The notes under the pieces were generated by a model, which ran no database searches, had not been told where the DNA came from, and saw only the letters and a program-made list of their open reading frames with translations. From assembly GCA_002365025.1 (NCBI GenBank), contig DEYX01000186.1, positions 1 to 8,452 on the forward strand: a stretch of 8,452 nt of DNA, given 5' to 3'. Shown piece by piece: positions 1 through 6,142 of the stretch. This stretch comes from Hungatella sp. UBA3147. GTDB lineage: Bacteria; Bacillota; Clostridia; Lachnospirales; Lachnospiraceae. The translations under genes and the position numbers were made by a program. The first letter of the stretch is position 1. Each line of letters starts with the position of its first letter.

Positions 1-83
1 TGCTCATTAGTTTAGGGCTGGCTGGTATGGTTACTTCCATTGCAATCGTGAGGAGAAGAAGAGATAAGAAGGATGAAAAATAA
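1..83 (+). CDS. C-terminal end of a membrane-anchored surface protein (partial)
   Basis: Only the last 26 codons are present; the reading frame begins at base 3 and stops with TAA at 81-83. They encode a short hydrophobic stretch (LISLGLAGMVTSIAIV) followed by a strongly basic tail (RRRRDKKDEK). This is the usual end of a Gram-positive protein held in the membrane, either as a sortase sorting signal or as a plain C-terminal anchor. The LPXTG-type motif that would decide between them would lie upstream of the window. Its stop overlaps the start of the next gene by 11 bases, so the two are probably co-transcribed and translationally coupled. The identity of the protein cannot be determined from this fragment. 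Confidence 0.6.
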   Translation, partial: LISLGLAGMVTSIAIVRRRRDKKDEK

Positions 84-1140
84 GATTAATAGGGTTAAGA
101 AAGGTTTTGTTGCAATGTTCCTTGTCGCCCCTCTTGTTTTAGGGGATGCTGGAATAGCATGTGCGGAAGAAACGTTCATTGAAATAAAAAAGGAGTATAG
201 GACCTCTATAAAAGAGGAAGATGGAAGGTCCCAGTTTAAAGAAGTTTATGAAAAGGACGGTATTGTCTATCGGTTAAAATCCGTTCGTACAGATAATGTA
301 GAGGAAATCTATCCAGGGAATATTATTACATATGACTCCGATCCCTTTGTTGGAAATCCTGAAGTATATGCACCTAATGAAGCAGTTGAGAAAGAAGGAA
401 AAAGGTATACTTTAAAAACCAGTGAGCTTTCAAAGGTACTCACGGAAGAGACTACGAAATATTCAGAAGCTTCCGTATTGTATGAAGGAGTAGAATACAT
501 AGATTCTCTACCGGAAGATGCCAAGGTTAAGGTTATTAATGAGGATTTAAAGCAGGAATTAAATGTAACACTTCCAGCGGTTGGTTATAAAGAAGAAAGT
601 GCCTACTGGGATTATAATTTTACATTCCCTATAACCGTGAGCGGATATGATGCGGACTTTTACATGCTGGGTCAGACTGAGATTTCCAACCGTTCCCCTT
701 TAATCGATCACGCAATAATATTTTTAAGTTATCTTAATTTGCCATCACAGTACTATAAGATTTCAAGCATTGAGTGGGACGGAGATCCTGTGTCAAAGGA
801 TGGAGAAGTGATCAGAAACGCAATCGCTTATGGGCGTAAATTTGTAAAGAATATCAGGGGAATTTATGGAGGGGATGTCACCTTTCCTTCTATAGAAGCC
901 AATGCTTATCATGGAACTTATATTGATGCAGAAGCTGAGAATCAGACAGAGCAGATCATCTATAAGAAAGAAATAACAGCAACTTATGTGAGGGATGGGC
1001 GAAAGGGGGGGTGGAATTTCCTAAAATGGCTTCTGACAAATTCCGTTACCATGTCAATCCTTGCAATTCTACTGATCATACTTTTATTGCTGGTCATTGT
1101 TAAAAGAGTGCGAAAAAGAAGCATAAATTCTGCAGATTAA
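73..1140 (+). CDS. Secreted, C-terminally membrane-anchored protein of unknown function
   Basis: The 355-residue product has a signal peptide: basic start MKNKINRVKK, a hydrophobic core at about 11-28, and likely cleavage after residue 31 (ACA then EE). A transmembrane helix at about 326-344 is followed by a basic tail (KRVRKR). Residues about 32-320 should therefore lie outside the cell. No LPXTG motif is visible, so it is probably a type I membrane protein rather than sortase-linked. Three related short motifs recur at about 58-68 (VYEKDGIVYRL), 104-114 (AVEKEGKRYTL) and 135-143, suggesting repeated beta-rich modules. The middle part is rich in aromatics (YWDYNFTFP). I recognise no enzyme motif and assign no function. 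It overlaps the preceding surface-protein gene, so a role in the same cell-envelope structure is an inference. Start 73 is kept because the next ATG (115) would remove the basic end of the signal peptide; a GAAGAG element lies 9 bases upstream. Confidence 0.8.
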   Translation: MKNKINRVKKGFVAMFLVAPLVLGDAGIACAEETFIEIKKEYRTSIKEEDGRSQFKEVYEKDGIVYRLKSVRTDNVEEIYPGNIITYDSDPFVGNPEVYAPNEAVEKEGKRYTLKTSELSKVLTEETTKYSEASVLYEGVEYIDSLPEDAKVKVINEDLKQELNVTLPAVGYKEESAYWDYNFTFPITVSGYDADFYMLGQTEISNRSPLIDHAIIFLSYLNLPSQYYKISSIEWDGDPVSKDGEVIRNAIAYGRKFVKNIRGIYGGDVTFPSIEANAYHGTYIDAEAENQTEQIIYKKEITATYVRDGRKGGWNFLKWLLTNSVTMSILAILLIILLLLVIVKRVRKRSINSAD

Positions 1141-1278
1141 TGAGATCTCGGCCGGGCCTTAAAAAGTATAAAAGTAAGGTTACGAGATGACAGGTAAGAA
1201 GCATAAACAGCATTTTAATCTCTCAATCATATATGAAGAAAAGTGGAAGTAAAGAAAAACTGTAAAAGCTCAAGGTTC

Positions 1279-1327
1279 AGCCCTATTTGGCAGGCAGGTT
1301 TTATGTCAAAGTAAATAGGGCTTTTTT
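1279..1327 (+). terminator. Intrinsic terminator of the surface-protein operon
   Basis: AGCCCTATTT (1279-1288) is perfectly complementary to AAATAGGGCT (1313-1322), giving a 10-bp stem with a 24-base loop. A run of six T follows at 1322-1327. The loop is longer than usual, but the stem and T-run fit Rho-independent termination of transcripts coming from the surface-protein genes. Confidence 0.75.
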
Positions 1328-1379
1328 GTATGCAAAATGCAATATTGTATTCCAAATCATAAGTCTCTGTCTGCAATAC

Positions 1380-1408
1380 TTGACAAAGGAACAGGTACTG
1401 CCCATAAT
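1380..1408 (+). promoter_or_regulatory. Sigma-A-type promoter for the oxidoreductase
   Basis: TTGACA (1380-1385) is separated by exactly 17 bases from CATAAT (1403-1408). This is a perfect -35 and a 5/6 -10 element at ideal spacing. Transcription should begin near 1415, giving a leader of about 70 bases before the ATG at 1488. A TGCAATA copy abuts the -35. Confidence 0.75.
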
Positions 1409-1487
1409 ACATTATATAGAAGAAGTTTTGAAGAGGCAGAATTATAAGGGCACATGAGGAAATCAAGAGCATTAAGGAGGATTGAGT

Positions 1488-2462
1488 ATGAAAGAGTATC
1501 GCTGGGCAACATTAGGCTGTGGAGTAATTGCAAAACAGCTGGCAGAAAATTTGAAGAAGCAGGGAAGAACTTTATACGGGGTCGGCAACAGAACCTATGA
1601 AAATGCGGTTAAGTTTGCAGAAACATACGGAGTGGAGAAGGTTTACCATAATGTCTTTGATATGTTCCATGATGATGATGTGGATATTATTTATATTTCA
1701 ACACCCCATAATACTCATATTACTTATTTAAAAGAGGCATTAAAGAATGGAAAGCATGTACTGTGTGAGAAATCAATAACGCTGAATTCCCAGGAGCTTT
1801 CCCAGGCAGTCAGTCTTGCGGAGAAAAATGACCTGGTACTTGCCGAAGCAATGACCATTTATCATATGCCTCTTTATAAAAAATTGCAGGAAGTTGCGAA
1901 AATCGGTCAACTGGGCCCTCTGCGTTTTATCCAGATGAACTTTGGAAGCTATAAGGACTATAATATGGAAAACAGGTTTTTTAGTCCAAGCCTTGCCGGC
2001 GGAGCACTGCTTGATATCGGGGTTTACGCCCTTTCCTTTGCAAGATGGTTTATGTCAGAGGCGCCGGACCAGATCCTGTCACAGGTAAAGCTTGCCCCCA
2101 GCGGCGTTGATGAACAGGCGGGAATCCTGCTAATGAACAATCAGCAGGAGATGGCTTCCATTTCCCTGTCCCTTCATGCAAAGCAGCCTAAGCGGGGAAC
2201 AGTGGCCTTTGACAAGGGCTATATAGAAATATATGAATACCCAAGGGCTGACAAGGCGGTGATCACTTATACGGAAGATAACCGCCGGGAAGTGATTGAA
2301 GCAGGAACCACCGACGATGCTCTATTGTATGAAATCCTGGATATGGAAAAAGCTGTTGCCGGAGAATCTGAGGAAATGCGGCTGGAATATACGGTAGATG
2401 TCATGAACATTATGACAAAAATACGAAATGACTGGAATATGAAGTATCCGGAAGAATTATAA
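1488..2462 (+). CDS. Gfo/Idh/MocA-family NAD(P)-dependent oxidoreductase
   Basis: The 324-residue protein has the full length of the family. Near its N-terminus the Rossmann nucleotide-binding motif GCGVIA (10-15) follows a short beta strand. STPHNTH (71-77) matches the conserved nucleotide-contact loop. The EKP catalytic motif appears as CEKSI (93-97), keeping Glu94 and Lys95 but with Ser in place of Pro. The second domain has GGALLDIGVYALS (171-183), with Tyr180 where many relatives carry His, as in the dihydrodiol-dehydrogenase-like branch. It probably oxidises or reduces a sugar, inositol-like or diol substrate in the cytoplasm; the substrate cannot be told from sequence. The start is set at ATG 1488 because AAGGAGG (1474-1480) lies 7 bases upstream of it. 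The in-frame TTG at 1482 would leave a one-base gap and is unlikely. The gene has its own promoter and appears monocistronic, with no sugar transport or kinase neighbours. Confidence 0.9.
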   Translation: MKEYRWATLGCGVIAKQLAENLKKQGRTLYGVGNRTYENAVKFAETYGVEKVYHNVFDMFHDDDVDIIYISTPHNTHITYLKEALKNGKHVLCEKSITLNSQELSQAVSLAEKNDLVLAEAMTIYHMPLYKKLQEVAKIGQLGPLRFIQMNFGSYKDYNMENRFFSPSLAGGALLDIGVYALSFARWFMSEAPDQILSQVKLAPSGVDEQAGILLMNNQQEMASISLSLHAKQPKRGTVAFDKGYIEIYEYPRADKAVITYTEDNRREVIEAGTTDDALLYEILDMEKAVAGESEEMRLEYTVDVMNIMTKIRNDWNMKYPEEL

Positions 2463-2500
2463 CCAATTCTCTTACGAAGGTGCGGGAAAGCGGGATATCA

Positions 2501-2529
2501 TTGACACTTTATCAAAGCAGGGATATACT
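2501..2529 (+). promoter_or_regulatory. Strong sigma-A-type promoter for rarA
   Basis: TTGACA (2501-2506), a 17-base spacer and TATACT (2524-2529) give a perfect -35 and a 5/6 -10 at ideal spacing. The predicted start is near 2536, leaving about 74 bases of leader before ATG 2610. It indicates that rarA is transcribed independently of the upstream oxidoreductase. Confidence 0.8.
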
Positions 2530-2539
2530 CTTGTTACAG

Positions 2540-2580
2540 CCGGAAGGCTTCTTTCGGATTATCGCAAGAGGTTCTTCCTC
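2540..2580 (+). other. Two hairpins in the rarA leader
   Basis: Hairpin 1 pairs 2540-2546 (CCGGAAG) with 2551-2557 (CTTTCGG), 7 bp with one G-U and a four-base loop. Hairpin 2 pairs GAGG (2568-2571) with CCTC (2577-2580) around a five-base loop. Both lie just after the predicted transcription start and before the ribosome binding site GGGAG (2598-2602). No T-run of terminator length follows. They could stabilise the mRNA 5' end; no known RNA family was recognised. Confidence 0.35.
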
Positions 2581-2609
2581 AAGGGATTTTAAAATACGGG
2601 AGAATAATA

Positions 2610-3929
2610 ATGGATTTGTTTGATTATATGAGAGAAGATACCATGAAAAAAGAGTCCCCCCTTGCATCAAGGCTTCGGCCGTCAACGCTTGAAGAGGTTG
2701 TGGGGCAGCAGCATATCATTGGCAGGGATAAACTGCTCTACCGGGCCATTAAGGCGGACAAGCTGGGGTCTGTGATTTTCTATGGTCCTCCGGGAACCGG
2801 TAAAACCACTCTGGCAAGGGTGATTGCCAATACCACCAGCGGAGAGTTCAGGCAGATCAACGCCACGGTAGCCGGAAAAAAAGACATGGAAGAAATCGTA
2901 AAGGAAGCCAAGGATTCTTTGGGAATGTATGGCAAAAAGACGATCTTATTCGTGGATGAGATCCATCGTTTTAACAAAGGACAGCAGGATTATCTGCTTC
3001 CATTTGTGGAGGATGGGACGCTTACTCTCATTGGGGCCACTACAGAAAATCCTTATTTTGAAGTAAATGGCGCTCTTCTTTCAAGATCCAGGGTATTTGA
3101 GTTAAAGCCCCTGGAAAAGGAGGATATCAGGAAACTGGTCCACCGGGCGGTATATGACAAGGATAAGGGAATGGGCTCCTATAACGCCGTGATTGACGAA
3201 GAGGCGGAAGAATTTCTGGCGGATGTTTCCAATGGAGATGCAAGAGCCGCTTTAAATGCGGTGGAGCTGGGAGTTATGACCACGGACCGGGATCCGTCAG
3301 ACGGAAAAATCCATATCAGTCTCCAGGTGGCAGAAGAGTGCATTCAAAAGCGGGTAGTGCGCTATGATAAAACAGGAGACAATCATTATGATACCATATC
3401 GGCCTTCATAAAGAGCATGCGGGGATCGGACCCCGACGCGGCCGTGTATTATCTGGCAAGAATGCTTTATGCGGGTGAAGATATAAAGTTCATTGCCAGA
3501 AGAATCATGATCTGTGCTGCGGAGGATGTAGGAAATGCAGATCCCCAGGCTCTTATTTTGGCAGTGGCAGCAGCCCAGGCAGCGGAAAGGATCGGGCTTC
3601 CGGAAGCCCAGATCATTCTGGCGGAAGCGGTCACCTATGTTGCATCAGCACCTAAGAGCAATGCGGCCTGCATGGCGGTGTTTGAGGCTTTGGATACAGT
3701 ACAAAACCAGAAAACCATGCCTGTGCCGGTTCATCTGCAGGATTCCCATTATAAGGGAGCCGCAAAGCTGGGCCATGGGCAGGGCTATCTTTATGCCCAT
3801 GATTATCCGGGTAACTATGTGAAACAGCAGTATCTTCCGGACGGGATGGAGGACATATCGTTCTATCATCCTACGGAAAATGGCTATGAGCGCAGAATCA
3901 AAGAGCATTTAAAGGAACTGAAAAAATAA
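2610..3929 (+). CDS. rarA: Replication-associated recombination protein A, AAA+ ATPase (RarA/MgsA)
   Basis: The 439-residue product is a full-length member of the RarA/MgsA/WRNIP1 family, related to clamp-loader ATPases. It acts in the cytoplasm at stalled or damaged replication forks. Visible motifs: the LRPSTLEEVVGQ N-terminal box (22-33), Walker A GPPGTGKTT (59-67), Walker B ILFVDEIHRFNK (112-123), sensor 1 IGATTENP (141-148) and the SRSR arginine-finger region (159-162). The C-terminal family domain includes the typical QDSHYKGAAKLGHGQGY box and ends with the characteristic FYHPTENGYE stretch. ATG 2610 is supported by GGGAG 7 bases upstream and a promoter at 2501-2529. In-frame ATGs also exist at codons 7 and 12, but they lack a comparable binding site. 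The gene stops just before a possible rho promoter, and no intrinsic terminator is visible between them, so read-through into rho is possible. Confidence 0.95.
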   Translation: MDLFDYMREDTMKKESPLASRLRPSTLEEVVGQQHIIGRDKLLYRAIKADKLGSVIFYGPPGTGKTTLARVIANTTSGEFRQINATVAGKKDMEEIVKEAKDSLGMYGKKTILFVDEIHRFNKGQQDYLLPFVEDGTLTLIGATTENPYFEVNGALLSRSRVFELKPLEKEDIRKLVHRAVYDKDKGMGSYNAVIDEEAEEFLADVSNGDARAALNAVELGVMTTDRDPSDGKIHISLQVAEECIQKRVVRYDKTGDNHYDTISAFIKSMRGSDPDAAVYYLARMLYAGEDIKFIARRIMICAAEDVGNADPQALILAVAAAQAAERIGLPEAQIILAEAVTYVASAPKSNAACMAVFEALDTVQNQKTMPVPVHLQDSHYKGAAKLGHGQGYLYAHDYPGNYVKQQYLPDGMEDISFYHPTENGYERRIKEHLKELKK

Positions 3930-3930
3930 C

Positions 3931-3959
3931 TTTTCTTTTTTAATTATAAGGTATATAAT
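3931..3959 (+). promoter_or_regulatory. Candidate promoter for rho
   Basis: A perfect -10 hexamer TATAAT lies at 3954-3959, just after the rarA stop. At a 17-base spacing the -35 position (3931-3936) reads TTTTCT, a poor match inside a T-rich tract. Transcription would start near 3966, giving a leader of about 128 bases ahead of rho. The -10 element is convincing; the promoter as a whole is tentative. Confidence 0.5.
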
Positions 3960-3993
3960 AGGCGTATCGTACGACCTGGTTTATCATGATTTG

Positions 3994-4039
3994 GGCCGGA
4001 ATAACATTTCCGGCCATCTGTTGCGATATTCTATCGTGA
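3994..4039 (+). promoter_or_regulatory. Two-hairpin leader of rho
   Basis: GGCCGGAA (3994-4001) pairs perfectly with TTCCGGCC (4008-4015) around the six-base loop TAACAT, forming an 8-bp GC-rich hairpin. A second hairpin pairs 4021-4028 with 4032-4039 (CGATA/TATCG core plus two G-U pairs and one A-U) around TTC. Neither is followed by a T-run, so these are not ordinary terminators. rho is known to be autoregulated through its leader in E. coli and B. subtilis, so a regulatory role is plausible, but this is inference. Confidence 0.45.
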
Positions 4040-4093
4040 AGCATTCCCAAGATTACGAAACAACTGTTATAAGGAATCATGAAGGAGAATAAT

Positions 4094-5710
4094 ATGCGTG
4101 AAAAATTACAAACATTGCCGTTAGCGGAATTAAAGGAGCTTGCCAAAGCCCAGGGAATCAAGGGGTGCAGTTCCATGCGAAAAGCTGAAATTATAGATTT
4201 ACTTTGCGAAAAGGAAGTGGAGGCTCCTGCTTTTCCTGCTTCGCCGGGGAATGTTTCAGTGGAAAAGGCGGAGGAAGTAAAAAAAGAGGTTTCTAAAACT
4301 GTAACGGCACAACCAGCTGCACAGACCCAGCCTCATACGGATTCTGCAGGCCAGCAGGGGCAGGCGAACGGAGATCAGCAGATGCAGTCAGCTGCCGGCA
4401 GCCAAAGAAAGACGGTTGTCCGTTCCTATCGGCCGGAAGGGCAGCAAAGGCCCACAGGCTATCGGCCGTCACAGGGAAACAGCACAGAGCCATCCGCCAG
4501 GAATGAGGCAAGGCCCGAAACTGCTCCGGAAGAACCAAGAGGAGATTTTCAGCCAAGCCCTGAACTGCAGGAACTGGACAGCGGGATCGAGGCTCATGGA
4601 ATTTTGGAGGTCATGCCAGATGGCTTTGGTTTCATCCGCTGTGAAAACTACCTTCCAGGTGAAAATGACGTTTACGTGGCGCCTTCTCAGATCCGCCGGT
4701 TCAACATGAAGACCGGAGACATCATTCATGGAAGCCGCAGAGTGAAAACAGCGGCAGAAAAGTTTGCTGCCCTTCTATATGTAAAGAAAATCAACGGTTA
4801 TCCAACCAGTGCAGCGGAACGTCGTCCGAATTTTGAAAATATGACCCCCATATTTCCGGATGAAAGGCTTCATATGGAAACTCAGGGAGGAAAGAATACC
4901 ACCGCCATGCGTGTCCTGGATCTTTTAGCTCCTATTGGAAAGGGGCAGAGGGGTATGATCGTATCCCCGCCAAAGGCAGGAAAAACGACCCTGCTTAAAG
5001 ATGTGGCAAAGGCCATAACCGTTAACCACCCGGAGATTCATCTCATGATTCTATTGATTGATGAGCGTCCTGAGGAGGTTACGGATATTAAGGAATCCAT
5101 TTACGGAAATAATGTGGAAGTGCTCTACTCCACCTTTGACGAGCTTCCGGACCGCCATAAGAGAGTATCAGAAATGGTGATCGAAAGGGCCAAGCGTCTT
5201 GTTGAGCATGGCAGGGATGTGGTGATTCTGTTAGACAGCATTACCCGTCTGGCAAGAGCTTATAACCTGACGGTTGCTCCAAGCGGACGTACCTTATCCG
5301 GCGGTCTGGATCCGGCAGCCCTTCATATGCCAAAGCGTTTCTTTGGTGCCGCCAGAAACATGAGGGAGGGAGGCAGCCTTACCGTTCTTGCCACCGCTCT
5401 TGTGGATACGGGCAGCCGTATGGATGACGTTATTTATGAGGAATTTAAGGGAACCGGCAACATGGAACTGGTTCTCGACCGGAAGCTGTCTGAGAAGAGG
5501 ATCTTCCCTGCCATTGACATTCTTAAGTCTGGCACCAGAAGGGATGACCTGCTGCTAACAAGGGAAGAAGCGGAAGCGGTTGATATCATAAGAAAGGCTA
5601 CTAATACCCTGAAACCGGAAGATGCAGTGGAGAAAATACTGGACTTATTCTCGAGGACAAGAAACAACAGGGAATTCGTGGAAACCTCCAAAAAGATGCG
5701 CTTTTACTAG
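4094..5710 (+). CDS. rho: Transcription termination factor Rho
   Basis: Rho is a hexameric RNA-dependent ATPase/translocase that ends transcription of untranslated RNA. The 538-residue protein starts with the Rho N-terminal helical domain (about 3-40), followed by a long low-complexity insertion (about 42-160) rich in Gln, Pro, Glu and Gly. The cold-shock-like RNA-binding domain follows at about 168-216 (DGFGFIR, NDVYVAPSQIRRF). The ATPase core has Walker A PPKAGKTT (292-299), LLIDERPEEVTD (about 321-332), Walker B VVILLDSITR (376-385) and the Q-loop region LSGGLD (402-407). Residues that form the bicyclomycin pocket in E. coli Rho appear conserved (DER, and S and R of DSITR). At 538 residues it exceeds E. 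coli Rho (419) mainly because of the insertion, a known feature in Clostridia and Actinobacteria. The start is ATG 4094, with AAGGAG (4082-4087) 6 bases upstream; ATG 4079 has only AAGGA three bases away. No clear intrinsic terminator follows. Confidence 0.96.
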   Translation: MREKLQTLPLAELKELAKAQGIKGCSSMRKAEIIDLLCEKEVEAPAFPASPGNVSVEKAEEVKKEVSKTVTAQPAAQTQPHTDSAGQQGQANGDQQMQSAAGSQRKTVVRSYRPEGQQRPTGYRPSQGNSTEPSARNEARPETAPEEPRGDFQPSPELQELDSGIEAHGILEVMPDGFGFIRCENYLPGENDVYVAPSQIRRFNMKTGDIIHGSRRVKTAAEKFAALLYVKKINGYPTSAAERRPNFENMTPIFPDERLHMETQGGKNTTAMRVLDLLAPIGKGQRGMIVSPPKAGKTTLLKDVAKAITVNHPEIHLMILLIDERPEEVTDIKESIYGNNVEVLYSTFDELPDRHKRVSEMVIERAKRLVEHGRDVVILLDSITRLARAYNLTVAPSGRTLSGGLDPAALHMPKRFFGAARNMREGGSLTVLATALVDTGSRMDDVIYEEFKGTGNMELVLDRKLSEKRIFPAIDILKSGTRRDDLLLTREEAEAVDIIRKATNTLKPEDAVEKILDLFSRTRNNREFVETSKKMRFY

Positions 5711-5740
5711 AGAATACGGGTTTTTTGTAGAAATAAAAGC

Positions 5741-5769
5741 TTGCATTAAAAAAAAATCTATGTTATACT
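5741..5769 (+). promoter_or_regulatory. Strong extended -10 promoter for rpmE
   Basis: TTGCAT (5741-5746), a 17-base spacer and TATACT (5764-5769) are preceded by an extended -10 TGT at 5761-5763. An A-tract (about 5748-5756) lies in the spacer. The predicted start near 5776 gives a leader of about 70 bases before the rpmE ATG. High output is expected for a ribosomal protein gene. Confidence 0.78.
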
Positions 5770-5781
5770 ATGTAAGCTGTT

Positions 5782-5839
5782 TATTAGACAAAGTCGGTTT
5801 ACGGACTGCGATTTAATAGAAATCAAAGTATGTGAGGTG
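5782..5839 (+). promoter_or_regulatory. Candidate L31 autoregulatory leader of rpmE
   Basis: Between the promoter and the ribosome binding site, TATTA (5782-5786) can pair with TAATA (5814-5818). Inside this, AGTC (5792-5795) can pair with GACT (5804-5807) around GGTTTACG. The result is a two-tier stem with an internal loop, ending about 15 bases before the GAGGTG ribosome binding site (5834-5839). Ribosomal-protein leaders for L31 are known in several bacterial groups, including Firmicutes. Membership in one of those families is suggested by position only and was not matched to a consensus. Confidence 0.4.
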
Positions 5840-5845
5840 AAAATC

Positions 5846-6055
5846 ATGAAAGAGGGAATCCATCCAAATTACTACCAGGCAAAAGTTGTTTGCAACTGCG
5901 GTAATGAATTTGTAACTGGTTCTACAAAGGAAGATATCCACGTAGAGGTTTGTTCTAAATGCCATTCATTCTACACCGGTCAGCAGAAGGCTGCTTCCGC
6001 TCGTGGACGTATTGATAAATTCAATCGTAAATATGGCGTTAAGGCTGAAGCATAA
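5846..6055 (+). CDS. rpmE: 50S ribosomal protein L31, zinc-binding type
   Basis: The 69-residue product is a complete L31 of the zinc-binding (C+) type. The N-terminus MKEGIHPNYY is characteristic. The four zinc ligands are Cys16 and Cys18 (CNCG) with Cys36 and Cys39 (CSKC), followed by HSFYTGQQK and a basic C-terminal tail with FNRKYG. L31 sits in the central protuberance of the large subunit and bridges the subunits. Because it carries a CxxC zinc site, zinc-linked replacement by a cysteine-free paralogue is possible, but no paralogue is in this window. The start is ATG 5846, 6 bases after GAGGTG (5834-5839). The longest frame begins at a GTG (5837) that is itself part of that binding site, so it is rejected. 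It has its own strong promoter and sits downstream of rho, as in many Firmicutes. Confidence 0.96.
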   Translation: MKEGIHPNYYQAKVVCNCGNEFVTGSTKEDIHVEVCSKCHSFYTGQQKAASARGRIDKFNRKYGVKAEA

Positions 6056-6060
6056 TTTAC

Positions 6061-6142
6061 TTATGAAGGCAAAGGTTGTACAGCCTGGATTTAGTAAATT
6101 AGCCGTTCGAGGAGCCTCGGGTGAATCGGACTTCCTTCATGA
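6061..6142 (+). other. Foldable multi-hairpin segment after rpmE
   Basis: An outer stem joins 6061-6069 with 6134-6142 (ATGAAGG/CCTTCAT core, 9 bp including one G-U). It encloses three further hairpins. These are 6073-6077/6082-6086 with loop GTAC, 6089-6092/6096-6099 with loop AGT, and a longer one over 6103-6129 (CCGTTC with GAATCGG and inner GAG/CTC). The whole is about 80 bases with a four-way-junction layout. It lacks the tRNA anticodon and T-arm signatures and matches no RNA family I recognise. Folding was done by eye, and random sequence of this length can also fold. Confidence 0.3.

Larger units (their letters stand above)
1141..1487 (+). other. Intergenic region between surface operon and oxidoreductase
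   Basis: This 347-base stretch holds no convincing gene. It contains a hairpin-plus-T-run terminator (1279-1327) and a consensus promoter (1380-1408). The heptamer TGCAATA occurs twice (1338-1344 and 1372-1378), the second copy next to the -35 element, so an operator is possible but unproven. A 21-codon ATG frame at 1187-1252 has only a weak AAGG upstream and is not annotated as a gene. Near 1142-1149 there is an 8-base palindrome (GAGATCTC) of unknown meaning. Confidence 0.7.

Noticed and set aside
1187..1252. 21-codon ATG frame (MTGKKHKQHFNLSIIYEEKWK) between the surface operon and its terminator
   Set aside because: Only a weak AAGG lies upstream, the frame is very short, and no family is recognised; a chance frame is likelier.
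1482..1487. TTG at 1482 as start of the oxidoreductase
   Set aside because: It lies one base after AAGGAGG; ATG 1488 has proper 7-base spacing.
2453..2470. AGAATT/AATTCT inverted repeat across the oxidoreductase stop codon
   Set aside because: Only 6 bp, AT-rich and without a T-run; not a credible terminator.
3535..4176. Alternative-frame and minus-strand open frames overlapping rarA and rho
   Set aside because: They lie opposite or inside clearly recognised genes, lack ribosome binding sites and have unnatural composition.
5691..5726. Terminator after rho (AAAAG/CTTTT and a TTTTTT run at about 5721-5726)
   Set aside because: The only stem is 5 bp of mostly A-T pairs and lies upstream of and separate from the T-run; too weak to call.
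5837..5845. GTG 5837 as start of rpmE
   Set aside because: The GTG is part of the GAGGTG ribosome binding site; L31 proteins normally begin MKEGIHP, which fits ATG 5846.
6061..6142. tRNA or decayed tRNA, because of the 7-bp stem and cloverleaf-like folding
   Set aside because: No 5-bp/7-base anticodon arm, no GTTCGAATC-type T-arm and no CCA-proximal pattern; the similarity is in outline only.
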